A stretch of 64,000 nucleotides of DNA from Mycobacterium sp. ELW1 (GCF_008329905.1 NZ_CP032155.1:1550001-1614000), one strand, 5' to 3'; positions 18,401 through 25,501 are shown, numbered from the stretch's first letter. Numbers and translations are program-made. Notes: generated by a model not told the origin, from the letters alone.

Positions 18401-18644
18401 CGCGACCGCACTCGAGCGGGCCGAGCAACATATGCGTGACCACGGCCAGCGGTACGCGGAGGGGCTTGTACTTCTGATGCGCGCGCGGTTGACGCACGCC
18501 CGCGGGGCGCCGTCGGCTCAGGTGCGGGTAGCGGCGCAGCACGCCCGAGCGGTATCGGTTGACCGTGAGGCGCATCTGTTCGCCAGGCGAGCCGAGGCGT
18601 TTCTCGCCGAGCTCGATTCAGCCGCCATGCAACGCGCGGTCTGA
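15435..18644 (+). CDS. SARP/AfsR-type regulator with BTAD and ATPase domains
   Basis: 1,069 residues. An OmpR-like winged-helix DNA-binding domain (about 10-105, 'LQILGPLRVWRGQ...LIDLIWGE') is followed by a bacterial transcriptional activator (BTAD) domain (about 110-260). A STAND/AAA-type ATPase follows with Walker A 'GEPGIGKTR' at 317-325 and Walker B 'VLVIDDLHWAD' near residue 425. The C-terminal half is TPR-like helical. SARP proteins bind direct heptamer repeats spaced at 11 bp, and such repeats occur just after this gene at 18652-18680. GTG 15435 is the start of the domain-consistent frame. Large SARPs usually drive secondary metabolism; here the neighbours are hydrolases. Confidence 0.88.
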   Translation: MIAGASSSGVDDQLLRLQILGPLRVWRGQAELDAGPRQQLCLLAVLLGRAGEPVSTGALIDLIWGEHAPDSALNVIHKYVGALRRVFEPSLPARSSGAHLFRRRNGYMFMPGSAVLDLTEFQQCVDVARRAVGQRQPEVALGHYEQALALWKGAAGDGLDYTSSAAPIFAELNNRFFDACVAAAELALSLSLPQRIAVPLRLAAAMAPLNEPVHAALISVLAADGQQAEALNLFRVTRRRLADELGIEPGQTLHRAHQRVLRQQPVCAETLVAQSPAVIGAIARTAGFVGRFREAAAVAESVNGAIARGTGLVLVEGEPGIGKTRLLEEICATAGQHALIAWGDSPPSAGTPAMWPWVQALNAVVAALPEEARHRWRAGEIGHLLDSASDALPPLLPDSGARFRLFERVTALMGESAAARPVVLVIDDLHWADRPSLELFAHLASRLPDGVALVGALRDKAPAPRADLTRMLALVSRVPGVRRIRLEPLTPSDVADLIRIEIGREPSASAAGSIHRRTVGNPFFVRELSRLLAHRETAVGDSAGSAEVPATVRDIVHDRITHVADTDRVLLFTAALIGRDVDLRVLAHAAGLDAGDCLDCLEPLDELGILAATADPFQFRFVHDLVREAVVELIPAHRTSRMHARIADALQAFSGEGEVLLERLAHHLWAAGPCVEPDRTADALMQAARRAVNKCAFEAAEHHLCAAIELSRQAGAPEVELAALTQLTAMVGMQSMYGAHGLRDMLERAERLAVGLGRERDAAGFLYSRWAAHAQAIELDVARPLAQRLLERGCASADPVVRSYGFQAGGIQQWNAGHIGEAFRYLVRCRQSLLDELRNDEDPVCRDLHWLMTGMLAETTALHGDIDSAKELFDVLESAAGAEPYLITVWAAMVCRTAVLAGDPHWALQVVARGLEVDPGFNFVFLGTYQRLAGCWAAAMTGDRPVDAAARDAEALIAANLLDPPRSCVATWCALVAEMWLDAGESDLAATALERAEQHMRDHGQRYAEGLVLLMRARLTHARGAPSAQVRVAAQHARAVSVDREAHLFARRAEAFLAELDSAAMQRAV

Positions 18645-18651
18645 GCGCCTG

Positions 18652-18680
18652 CAGTCCATTGCCAGTCCATTAGGTGTCAA
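18652..18680 (+). promoter_or_regulatory. Putative SARP box: heptamer direct repeats at 11-bp period
   Basis: CAGTCCA at 18652-18658 and again at 18663-18669, each followed by a 4-bp spacer. A third, degenerate heptamer GTGTCAA occupies 18674-18680. The 7+4 layout is the hallmark of SARP operators. TAACTT at 18692-18697 could be the -10, and the hydrolase starts at 18728. Confidence 0.55.
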
Positions 18681-18694
18681 CAAGGACCACCTAA
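18670..18694. promoter_or_regulatory. Inverted repeat overlapping the hydrolase promoter
   Basis: TTAGGTG (18670-18676) and CACCTAA (18688-18694) are perfect reverse complements around an 11-bp spacer. They overlap the putative SARP box and -10, suggesting a second regulator or a hairpin in the same promoter. Confidence 0.45.
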
Positions 18695-18727
18695 CTTGGC
18701 AGGCAATCCCGACTACAGGAGCCTGCC

Positions 18728-19594
18728 ATGAGTCTTGTCCGGTATCACACCGCCACGATCGACGGTATCGACGTCTTCTATCGCGAAGCCGGCGACCCCG
18801 CCAACCCCACGATCCTTCTGCTGCACGGGTTTCCGTCGAGTTCGCACATGTTCCGCAACCTGATGGTGTCGCTGGCCGATTCCTATCACCTCGTGGCGCC
18901 GGACCATGTCGGTTTCGGCCAGTCGTCGATGCCGACGATCCACGAATTCGACTACAGCTTCGACAACCTGACCGCGGTGACCGAGAAGCTGATCGCCCGG
19001 CTGGGCCTGGAACGTTTCGCCATCTACATCCACGACTACGGCGCACCGATCGGCCTGCGGATCGCCAGCGCGGCTCCGGAGCGGATCACCGCGATCATCA
19101 CGCAGAGCGGTAACGCCTATCTGGAGGGCTTCACGCCCTTCTGGGACATTCTGTTCGCCCATGCCAAGGACCGCGCCGCCAATGAGCGCGGCGTTCGCGA
19201 ATACTTCACCGCGAGCAAGACGTACTGGCAGTACACCCACGGCGTACCCCAGGATCGCCTGGACCGCATCGCACCCGAAGCGTGGCAACTCGATCAGGCC
19301 GGGCTGGACCGGAAAGGCAACGACGAGGTCCAGCTGCAACTGTTCTGGGACTACCAGTTCAACCTCGACGGGTACCCGGGATTCCAGGAGTACTTCCGCA
19401 CCCATCAGCCTCCGCTGCTGGTCACCTGGGGCCGCAACGACGAGATATTCGGTGCCGCAGGGGCCGAGGCGTTCCGGCGCGACCTGCCCGACGGGGAGTT
19501 TCACCTTCTCGACGGCGGCCACTTCGCGCTGGAGACACACGGTGAGGAAATCAGCGGATACATCCGGGAGTTTTTGGGCAAGGTGACCGGGTAG
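18728..19594 (+). CDS. Alpha/beta-hydrolase with Asp nucleophile (epoxide hydrolase/haloalkane dehalogenase type)
   Basis: 288 residues. 'LLLHGFPSSS' forms the oxyanion hole. 'IHDYGAPIG' near residue 103 is the nucleophile elbow with Asp, as in haloalkane dehalogenases and epoxide hydrolases. 'WGRNDEIFG' and 'DGGHFALE' provide the acid and the catalytic His. An AGGAG ribosome binding site precedes ATG 18728. It is convergent with a clear paralogue (19601-20464), their stops 6 bp apart. It is probably activated by the upstream SARP. Substrate unknown. Confidence 0.85.
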   Translation: MSLVRYHTATIDGIDVFYREAGDPANPTILLLHGFPSSSHMFRNLMVSLADSYHLVAPDHVGFGQSSMPTIHEFDYSFDNLTAVTEKLIARLGLERFAIYIHDYGAPIGLRIASAAPERITAIITQSGNAYLEGFTPFWDILFAHAKDRAANERGVREYFTASKTYWQYTHGVPQDRLDRIAPEAWQLDQAGLDRKGNDEVQLQLFWDYQFNLDGYPGFQEYFRTHQPPLLVTWGRNDEIFGAAGAEAFRRDLPDGEFHLLDGGHFALETHGEEISGYIREFLGKVTG

Positions 19595-19603
19595 GTCCGG
19601 TCA
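19584..19603. terminator. Hairpin between convergent hydrolase genes
   Basis: TGACCGG/CCGGTCA is a perfect 7-bp stem with a 6-nt loop, covering both stop codons. No U-tract follows, as is common for mycobacterial terminators, so function is plausible only. Confidence 0.45.
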
Positions 19604-20464
19604 GAGGTTTGCGGTGAGGAAAGTGCGGATCAACGGCAGCGCTTCGTCGAGCGCACTTTCCAACAAGAAGTGACCGCCGTCGATCAGATGGATCTCGGCG
19701 TTGGGCAAGTCGACCGTGAATGCTGCGGCGCCGTGTGGGCCGAACACCGGATCGTTGCGACCCCAGACCGCGAGGAGCGGGACGCCGGACGCGCGAAAGT
19801 ACTCGTGGACAGCGGCATACAGCGGGGGATTGCTGGCATAGTCGCGGAACAGTGCGAGCTGGATGAGGTCGTTTCCCGGCCGGGACAGCCGCGCGTAATC
19901 GGTGATCCAGGTGGTCGGATCGACCAACGTCTCGTCGGCGACTCCGGCCAGATATTGCCAGCGAGTCATGTCCAGCGTCAGCGCCTGGCGGACCCCCGAC
20001 TCGGTCTGCGGATTCTGATGCGCCCAGTAGGCCCACACCACCCTGAAGAAATCGGGTTGGAAGCCCTCCTGGTAGGCGTTGCCGTTCTGGGTGATGATCG
20101 CCGCGATCGACGCCGGATCGCGGAGTGCCAGCCGCCAGCCGATCGGCGCGCCGTAGTCGTGGACGTACATCGCGTAGCGGTGCACACCCAGGTGACGCAA
20201 CAGTCCGGCGGTCAGGTCGGTGAGTGCGTCGAACGTGTAGGTGAATTCGCCGACCGGCGGGTCGTCGGAGAGGCCGAACCCCAGATGGTCCGGGGCGATC
20301 AGGTGCCAGCGGTCGGCCAGCAGCGGCAAGAGGTTGCGAAACATCGACGAACTGGCCGGAAAGCCGTGCAGCAGGAGGAGAATCGGCGCACCGACTGGAC
20401 CCGCCTCCCGGTAGAAGATCCGGTACCCGTCGATGACCGCGAAACGATGGTGGATGGCGGGCAT
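19601..20464 (-). CDS. Alpha/beta-hydrolase with Asp nucleophile, paralogue of 18728-19594
   Basis: 287 residues with the same motif set as its convergent neighbour: 'LLLHGFPASS', 'VHDYGAPIG', 'WGRNDPVFG' and 'DGGHFLLE'. By eye roughly half of the positions are identical along the whole length, so the two arose by duplication or came as a related pair. ATG 20464 is the conserved start, although the frame is open 28 codons further. It is the last gene of a minus-strand run ADH, AraC, hydrolase with gaps of 27 and 31 bp. A 19-bp motif shared with the ADH promoter lies 22 bp before its start. Confidence 0.85.
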   Translation of the reverse strand: MPAIHHRFAVIDGYRIFYREAGPVGAPILLLLHGFPASSSMFRNLLPLLADRWHLIAPDHLGFGLSDDPPVGEFTYTFDALTDLTAGLLRHLGVHRYAMYVHDYGAPIGWRLALRDPASIAAIITQNGNAYQEGFQPDFFRVVWAYWAHQNPQTESGVRQALTLDMTRWQYLAGVADETLVDPTTWITDYARLSRPGNDLIQLALFRDYASNPPLYAAVHEYFRASGVPLLAVWGRNDPVFGPHGAAAFTVDLPNAEIHLIDGGHFLLESALDEALPLIRTFLTANL

Positions 20465-20485
20465 ACCGCGGATGCTACGAACGCT

Positions 20486-20504
20486 CAGTTGACGATCACT
20501 GGAT
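20486..20504. promoter_or_regulatory. Shared 19-bp motif, copy upstream of the hydrolase
   Basis: CAGTTGACGATCACTGGAT matches 22586-22604 at 16 of 19 positions. It lies 22 bp before the hydrolase start and overlaps the end of the AraC gene. The CAGT/ACTG ends are inverted. A site for the local AraC regulator is the simplest reading. Confidence 0.55.
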
Positions 20505-21461
20505 CGGCGGCTGCACGCTCCGGTGCCGCTGCATACCGCTGCCGGCATAATCGCCCGGTGTGCTGCCGTACCGGCGGCAGAACTCCTTGATGAAGTGCGA
20601 GACGCTGCGGTACCCGACCGCGCCGGCCACCGCGGATACCCCGAGGCCGGGGTCGGCGAGAAGATCCTTCGCCAAGTCGAGACGACGGTCCTTGATGTAC
20701 TGGTAGGGCGGTCGGCCGGTGGCGTCGCGGAACGCGCGGGAGAACGCCGAGGGACTCATGTTGACGCGGGTGGCCAAGGACTCGACAGACAACGGCTCGG
20801 TGAGATGATCCGAGATATGGCCCAGGGCCGCGGCAATGGGGTTACGCCGCAACTCCTCCGTGGCGAGGCGCACGAGCCGCAAACGCTGCTGACGTTGTAG
20901 CAGCCGGTACACCAGTTCATTCATCCGAAGTGGGGCCAGGACACGGCGATCGCAGCCCGTGGACAGCGACGTCAGGAAACCGACCGCCGCCACCATCAAC
21001 TGGCCGTCGAGTGCTGACACCGATGGTGCATCGTTCAGATCTTGTCGTTCCCGGGCAACGCTGAGCGGGTACATGCTCGACGAGATCGACCGAGTCAGAT
21101 GTGGATCGATGCGTAGGGAGCAGTACAAGACGGGGTGCCGCACCGATGACGCCGTGATTTTCACATCTACGTTCGAGCCTGCGCCGGTGATGAGGTATGC
21201 GGGCTGAGAGTCAATGCGCCGTCCGCAGACATGGGTGGTCGCACCGTTGGCCTGCGCGACGAATCCGACTGATAGTGAATCAAACTCGTACCGAAGGCGT
21301 CCCGGGGCGCAGCGGCGGTCAACCGTCAGCCCGGGCCAGGCGTCGACACCGTTGGGTCCCGGCGCGGACGCAAGTTCGGACAGTGTGGTGAGGAATCGGT
21401 CGTGGTCTGCCAGAGGTGATGCGCCGGAGGGCGAGTACTGAGTGGGTTCACTGAGTGTCAC
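20496..21461 (-). CDS. AraC-family transcriptional regulator
   Basis: 321 residues. The N-terminal sensor part is of the AraC_N type found in regulators beside alcohol dehydrogenases. The C-terminal double helix-turn-helix (about residues 220-310) has 'LSVESLATRVNMSPSAFSRAFRDATGRPPYQYI' divided over helices, then 'VSAVAGAVGYRSVSHFIKEFCRRYGSTPGDY'. GTG 21461 is the start. It lies between the ADH and the hydrolase on one strand and probably controls both. Confidence 0.9.
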   Translation of the reverse strand: MTLSEPTQYSPSGASPLADHDRFLTTLSELASAPGPNGVDAWPGLTVDRRCAPGRLRYEFDSLSVGFVAQANGATTHVCGRRIDSQPAYLITGAGSNVDVKITASSVRHPVLYCSLRIDPHLTRSISSSMYPLSVARERQDLNDAPSVSALDGQLMVAAVGFLTSLSTGCDRRVLAPLRMNELVYRLLQRQQRLRLVRLATEELRRNPIAAALGHISDHLTEPLSVESLATRVNMSPSAFSRAFRDATGRPPYQYIKDRRLDLAKDLLADPGLGVSAVAGAVGYRSVSHFIKEFCRRYGSTPGDYAGSGMQRHRSVQPPIQ

Positions 21462-21488
21462 GACGCGCTCCTGTCTTGCCGAGCGGCC

Positions 21489-22553
21489 TTACTCGAACAC
21501 GATGACTGCACGGCCGACGATGTCTCCGCGCCCCAAAGCGTCGAGGGTCTCGTTGATGTCGCTGAGGTTGGTCGGGGTCACGTGGTGTTTGATCGCGCCC
21601 TGCTTGGCCGGGGCCAGCACCTCGGTGAGGTCGTTATGGTTGCCCCAGAACGAGCCGAGGTAAGACTTTTCTCCGCTGACGAAGGGAAACAGCGGCAATT
21701 CGACGCGTTGGCCCATCAGGCCGACCTGAGCCAGCGCACCCTCGGTCCCTAGAATGGCCGCCGCGAGGCCGAGGGATTCCGCCGATCCGGCGCAGTCGAG
21801 TACGGCGTCGACCGTGCGTCGGCCGGTCAGCGACTCGAGCTCGTCCTGCACGGCCTCGGCCGACTTGTCTCGGACGTTGACGGTGTGATCGGCGCCGTTT
21901 TCGGTTGCTACGGCCAGTTTTTCATCGCTGCGGGCGAATCCCAGCACCGTGGCTCCGGCGCCGAGCAATTTGGCGTACTGAACGCCGTAGCTGCCCAGAC
22001 CGCCGATGCCGTTGATGACGACCGTGCGACCCGCGCCGAGCTTTCCCGCTCGGGCAAGCTTTTTCGTCGCGCGGTACGGCGTGAGTCCGGCGTCGGTCAA
22101 TGGCGCAAGGAACGCGGGGTTGACGTCGCGCTGGTCGCCGACGGAGATGACGTGATCGAAGGGCGCCACCATGTACTCGGCGAATCCGCCGTTGGGGCCG
22201 AAGCCCACGAGTTGTCCGTTGCTGCACAGTTGTTCGTTGCCTTCGTGGCACTGCCGACAGGTGCCGTCGCCCCAGTTCGGGTTGACAATCACGAGATCAC
22301 CCTCGGCGAGACCGGATGCGTCGGGGACCTCGGCGCCCAATGCGGCGATGTGGCCACAGATCTCGTGTCCGGGGGTGAACGGCAACTCGACCGGGAGCCC
22401 TTCGCGGAAATAGCCGTCCAGCAGTTGGTAGTCGCTGCGGCACATCCCGGTGGCGGCGACCTTGAGCAGCACCTCGCGGGGGCCGGCCTCGGGCACGGGG
22501 ATCTCGTCGAGGTGTAGCGGCTTGTTGAATTCGTGGATGCGTGCGGCGAGCAT
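21489..22553 (-). CDS. Zinc-dependent medium-chain alcohol dehydrogenase
   Basis: 354 residues of the MDR superfamily. 'CRSD' at residues 38-41, 'GHEICGH' near residue 62 and 'GTCRQCHEGNEQLC' (structural zinc loop) are the metal-binding segments. The Rossmann nucleotide fold carries 'GIGGLGSYGVQYAKLLGA' near residue 180. It oxidises an alcohol or reduces a carbonyl with NAD(P)H; substrate unknown. It is the first gene of the ADH-AraC-hydrolase run and is divergent from the DJ-1/PfpI gene across 176 bp. Confidence 0.92.
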   Translation of the reverse strand: MLAARIHEFNKPLHLDEIPVPEAGPREVLLKVAATGMCRSDYQLLDGYFREGLPVELPFTPGHEICGHIAALGAEVPDASGLAEGDLVIVNPNWGDGTCRQCHEGNEQLCSNGQLVGFGPNGGFAEYMVAPFDHVISVGDQRDVNPAFLAPLTDAGLTPYRATKKLARAGKLGAGRTVVINGIGGLGSYGVQYAKLLGAGATVLGFARSDEKLAVATENGADHTVNVRDKSAEAVQDELESLTGRRTVDAVLDCAGSAESLGLAAAILGTEGALAQVGLMGQRVELPLFPFVSGEKSYLGSFWGNHNDLTEVLAPAKQGAIKHHVTPTNLSDINETLDALGRGDIVGRAVIVFE

Positions 22554-22729
22554 GCCGCCGAAGCTAACGAGACGCTATGGACGATCAGTGGACAAGCACT
22601 GGATGTAGCGCGTTCGTCGTGGATCGTTGTCCCTTCCGGCCCGATCCGTACCGGGGGTGGGCCTGCCACGCGCCCGTCGTGTTCGGCTGATGCCGACAGC
22701 CGGCAACCGCAGCCAGAGGAGATGCATCC
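22554..22729. promoter_or_regulatory. Bidirectional promoter region, ADH operon / DJ-1 operon
   Basis: A 176-bp gap between two divergent start codons. The only marked element is the 19-bp motif at 22586-22604, close to the ADH start. The DJ-1 gene has its own GAGGAG ribosome binding site. Confidence 0.5.
22586..22604. promoter_or_regulatory. Shared 19-bp motif, copy upstream of the ADH
   Basis: CAGTGGACAAGCACTGGAT, 33 bp before the ADH start, matches 20486-20504 at 16 of 19 positions. It contains the inverted repeat CAGTG/CACTG. Confidence 0.55.
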
Positions 22730-23404
22730 ATGAGCGTCCCGTACGTTTTGTTCGTCGCGACCAACGCGGCCGTCATCGGGCCGAACAATCGAGCCACCGG
22801 CTTCTTCTTTCCGGAGATCGCCCATCCGTTCCAGGAGCTGGACAAAAAGGGTATCGCCGTCGAGTTCGCCACGCCGTTGGGCGGAAAACCGCCGGAGGAC
22901 GGCTTCGATGAGTCCGATGACACCCAGACCTCGTTCCTGGAAACGAAGGCATATCGGCGGCTTTCACGAAGTCGGAGGCTGTCCGAGGTCGACGTGCTCG
23001 ACTATGACGCGGTGTTCTTTCCGGGTGGGCTCGGTCCGATGGTCGACATCACCGGCAACCCCGAGGTGCAGGACACTGTGCGCCGCGCATGGGATGCGGG
23101 GCTGATCGTCTCGGCGGTCTGCCACGGACCCGCGGCATTCCTGGGTGTCACCATCGACGACGGGACCCCGTTGGTTCGCGGCCGCAGGTTGACCTCGTTC
23201 TCGGACGCCGAAGAGAACGGGTACGCCGACAAGGACGTACCGTTCGATCTGGAGGCGGCCTTGCGAGAGGAGGGCGCTCTCTACGAGGCCACCGACCCGT
23301 GGCATCCCCACCTTGTCGTCGACGGGCGATTGATTACCGGGCAGAACCCGCAATCCGGCACCGTGATCGGCCAAGCTCTGGCGGATGCGTTGAAGCGGAT
23401 CTGA
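22730..23404 (+). CDS. DJ-1/PfpI-family protein (glyoxalase III/deglycase-like)
   Basis: 224 residues of the class I glutamine-amidotransferase-like fold. 'VFFPGGLGPMVD' and the nucleophile elbow 'VCHGPAAF' (Cys near residue 126) mark the DJ-1/PfpI type related to Hsp31 and YhbO. A role in methylglyoxal or other reactive-carbonyl removal is common in the family but not proven. GAGGAG precedes ATG 22730. The stop overlaps the start of the next gene by one base. Confidence 0.88.
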   Translation: MSVPYVLFVATNAAVIGPNNRATGFFFPEIAHPFQELDKKGIAVEFATPLGGKPPEDGFDESDDTQTSFLETKAYRRLSRSRRLSEVDVLDYDAVFFPGGLGPMVDITGNPEVQDTVRRAWDAGLIVSAVCHGPAAFLGVTIDDGTPLVRGRRLTSFSDAEENGYADKDVPFDLEAALREEGALYEATDPWHPHLVVDGRLITGQNPQSGTVIGQALADALKRI

Positions 23405-23712
23405 TGGAGTCCTCCACGGCGGTGGTGGTGATCGCACGCTGGGACACGACAGAAGCAGACCTCGAGAACCTGTTGACCCAGATTGCCGCATTGGGCGCGC
23501 TATCCCTCGCCGAACCCGGCTGCCTGGGGTACGAGGCTTTTCAGGATGCGGATGAGCCCACCTCACTGCTGCTCATCGAGCGCTATCGCGACGAGGAATC
23601 TCAGGTGGCACATGTGTCCTCACCGCATTATCAGGAATATGTGGTGGAACGGATCCGCCCCCTGCTGACGTCACGGCAGGTGGAGATCAAGCGAGTCCGA
23701 AAACTGGTGTAA
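23404..23712 (+). CDS. ABM-domain (antibiotic biosynthesis monooxygenase-like) protein
   Basis: 102 residues of the small dimeric ferredoxin-like ABM fold. 'EPGCLGYEAFQDADEP' in mid-sequence and 'FLLIERYRDE'-like strand 'LLLIERYRDEES' are typical. Such proteins act as monooxygenases or quinol-handling enzymes. Start ATG 23404 overlaps the DJ-1 stop (TGATG), so translation is coupled and the two proteins are probably used together. Confidence 0.82.
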   Translation: MESSTAVVVIARWDTTEADLENLLTQIAALGALSLAEPGCLGYEAFQDADEPTSLLLIERYRDEESQVAHVSSPHYQEYVVERIRPLLTSRQVEIKRVRKLV

Positions 23713-24018
23713 GAGAACGAACGCATGAAACGGGTGGTGGGATCGAATCCGCTGCAACCACAGGTGCCGCTGTGGGTCGGGGAGTGCAATCGAAACGTCC
23801 GACGGTGTCGGCACGATCAGCGCGGGTATGGCTGGTTAATATACGAAACGTCTAGTATCAGTAACCACTCGCAACACCTGTTCGAACCGGTACTCCGATG
23901 GACGACAAGTTAGGGCACACTGAGTCGGCCATCCGGTCACCGGCATCGGATACTAGGCGTTCCCAGCAGCCCTGCAGACATACAGCCCCCGATTAGAGCA
24001 GACCGAGGAGAACCTCAA
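23713..24018. other. 306-bp gap before fdxC; no gene supported
   Basis: A 62-codon frame at 23725-23913 has no recognisable product and is treated as chance. The middle is AT-rich and carries a bulged dyad (23834-23866). The right end has the GAGGAG ribosome binding site of fdxC. Its promoter must be here. Confidence 0.5.
23834..23866. promoter_or_regulatory. Bulged AT-rich dyad upstream of fdxC
   Basis: GGTTA...ATAC on the left mirrors GTAT...TAACC on the right around a 10-bp centre, with one unpaired base. TAGTAT inside it also fits a -10. It lies about 150 bp before fdxC and looks like a regulator site; the binder is unknown. Confidence 0.4.
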
Positions 24019-24342
24019 GTGACGTACACGATCGCCGAGCCCTGCGTCGACATCAAGGACAAGGCATGTATCGAAGAGTGCCCGGTCGACTGCATCTATG
24101 AGGGTGCGCGCATGCTGTACATCCACCCCGACGAGTGCGTCGACTGCGGCGCGTGCGAACCGGTCTGCCCCGTCGAGGCGATCTACTACGAGGACGACGT
24201 CCCGGATCAGTGGGCGTCCTACACCCAGATCAACGCTGACTTCTTCGCTGAGCTGGGTTCGCCGGGCGGTGCCTCCAAGGTCGGCCAGACCGACAACGAC
24301 CCGCAGGTGGTCAAGGACCTGCCGCCGAAGGAAGAGGCCTGA
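24019..24342 (+). CDS. fdxC: Seven-iron (3Fe-4S/4Fe-4S) ferredoxin FdxC
   Basis: 107 residues. The N-terminal cluster-binding half contains 'ACIEECPVDC' and the typical 'CVDCGACEPVCPVEA' motif; the acidic C-terminal extension of actinobacterial FdxA/FdxC ferredoxins follows. It is a soluble electron carrier for low-potential oxidoreductases. GTG 24019 follows GAGGAG. It is paired with dapC as in M. tuberculosis (Rv1177-Rv1178), the two 14 bp apart. Confidence 0.95.
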   Translation: MTYTIAEPCVDIKDKACIEECPVDCIYEGARMLYIHPDECVDCGACEPVCPVEAIYYEDDVPDQWASYTQINADFFAELGSPGGASKVGQTDNDPQVVKDLPPKEEA

Positions 24343-24356
24343 CGGCTCCCGTCCCG

Positions 24357-25463
24357 TTGCGCGCGCGGCGTCGTCCGGTTTCTGAGGCGCTGCCGGTTTT
24401 CCCGTGGGACACCCTCGCTGAGGTGACGGCGACCGCGCGGGCTCACCCGGGCGGCATCGTCGACCTTTCCGTGGGTACACCGGTCGATCCGGTGGCCCCG
24501 GTGATCCGGGAGGCTTTGGCTGCGGCCAGCGCGGCACCGGGATATCCGACGACGGCGGGGACGCCCGCGCTGCGGGCCTCGGCGGTGGCCGCGCTGCACC
24601 GGCGCTACGGCATCACCGAACTACCGGAGCACGCCGTCCTGCCGGTGATCGGCACCAAGGAACTCATCGCGTGGCTGCCGACCCTGCTGGGCCTGGGCGC
24701 CGACGATCTGGTCGTCGTTCCCGAGCTGGCCTACCCGACTTATGACGTGGCCGCGCGGCTGGCCCACGCCAGGGTGATGGCGGCCGACTCGGTGACCCAG
24801 CTCGGTCCCGAGTCGCCCGCGGTGTTGTTCATCAACTCGCCGAGCAACCCGACCGGCAAGGTCCTGGGCCGCGACCATCTGCGCAAGGTCGTCGAATGGG
24901 CCCGCGAACGCGGCACGCTCGTGGTGTCCGACGAGTGCTATCTGGGCCTGGCCTGGGAGGAAGAGCCGACGTCGGTTCTGCATCCGTCGGTCAGCGGCGG
25001 CGACCACACCGGCCTGCTGGCGGTGCACTCGCTGTCGAAGAGCTCGTCGCTGGCGGGGTATCGCGCGGGGTTCGTCGCCGGTGACCCCGATGTGGTGGCC
25101 GAGTTGCTCGCGGTGCGCAAGCACGCCGGGATGATGGTGCCGGGGCCGGTGCAGGCGGCGATGGTGGCCGCGCTCGACGACGACGCCCACGAAATAGAGC
25201 AGCGGCAGCGCTATGCGCGCCGCCGCGATGTCATGCTGGCCGCGATGCGGTCGGCGGGCTTCACCGTCGACCACTCCGAGGCCGGTCTGTATCTGTGGGC
25301 CACCCGCGGTGAGCCGTGCCGGACGACGCTGGCGTGGCTGGCCGAGCGTGGCATCCTCGTCGCTCCCGGGGAGTTCTACGGAGCCCGGGGTGCCCAGCAC
25401 GTTCGGGTGGCTCTGACCGCGACGGACGAACGTATCGCCGCCGCTGTGGGGCGGCTGGCCTGA
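24357..25463 (+). CDS. dapC: Succinyldiaminopimelate transaminase DapC
   Basis: 368 residues, fold-type I PLP aminotransferase. 'SPSNPTG' near residue 160 and 'HSLSKSSSLAGYRAGF' near residue 225 (PLP lysine in SLSK) are diagnostic. It converts N-succinyl-2-amino-6-oxopimelate to N-succinyl-LL-DAP in the lysine/DAP pathway shared with dapD and dapE later in the window. The most upstream start is TTG 24357; no ATG or GTG lies near the conserved N-terminus, so this rare start is accepted. A strong hairpin overlaps its stop. Confidence 0.92.
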   Translation: MRARRRPVSEALPVFPWDTLAEVTATARAHPGGIVDLSVGTPVDPVAPVIREALAAASAAPGYPTTAGTPALRASAVAALHRRYGITELPEHAVLPVIGTKELIAWLPTLLGLGADDLVVVPELAYPTYDVAARLAHARVMAADSVTQLGPESPAVLFINSPSNPTGKVLGRDHLRKVVEWARERGTLVVSDECYLGLAWEEEPTSVLHPSVSGGDHTGLLAVHSLSKSSSLAGYRAGFVAGDPDVVAELLAVRKHAGMMVPGPVQAAMVAALDDDAHEIEQRQRYARRRDVMLAAMRSAGFTVDHSEAGLYLWATRGEPCRTTLAWLAERGILVAPGEFYGARGAQHVRVALTATDERIAAAVGRLA

Positions 25464-25477
25464 GCCAGCCGCCCCAC
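25446..25477. terminator. Perfect 14-bp hairpin at the end of dapC
   Basis: The arms 25446-25459 and 25464-25477 pair without mismatch around a CTGA tetraloop that holds the dapC stop codon. It is very GC-rich and sits between convergent dapC and mspA, so it probably terminates both. Confidence 0.75.
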
Positions 25478-25501
25478 CCAAGCGGGGTCAGTAACGCATC
25501 G

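Noticed and set aside
23725..23913. 62-codon ORF before fdxC
   Set aside because: No ribosome binding site, no family resemblance, and it spans an AT-rich dyad that looks regulatory.
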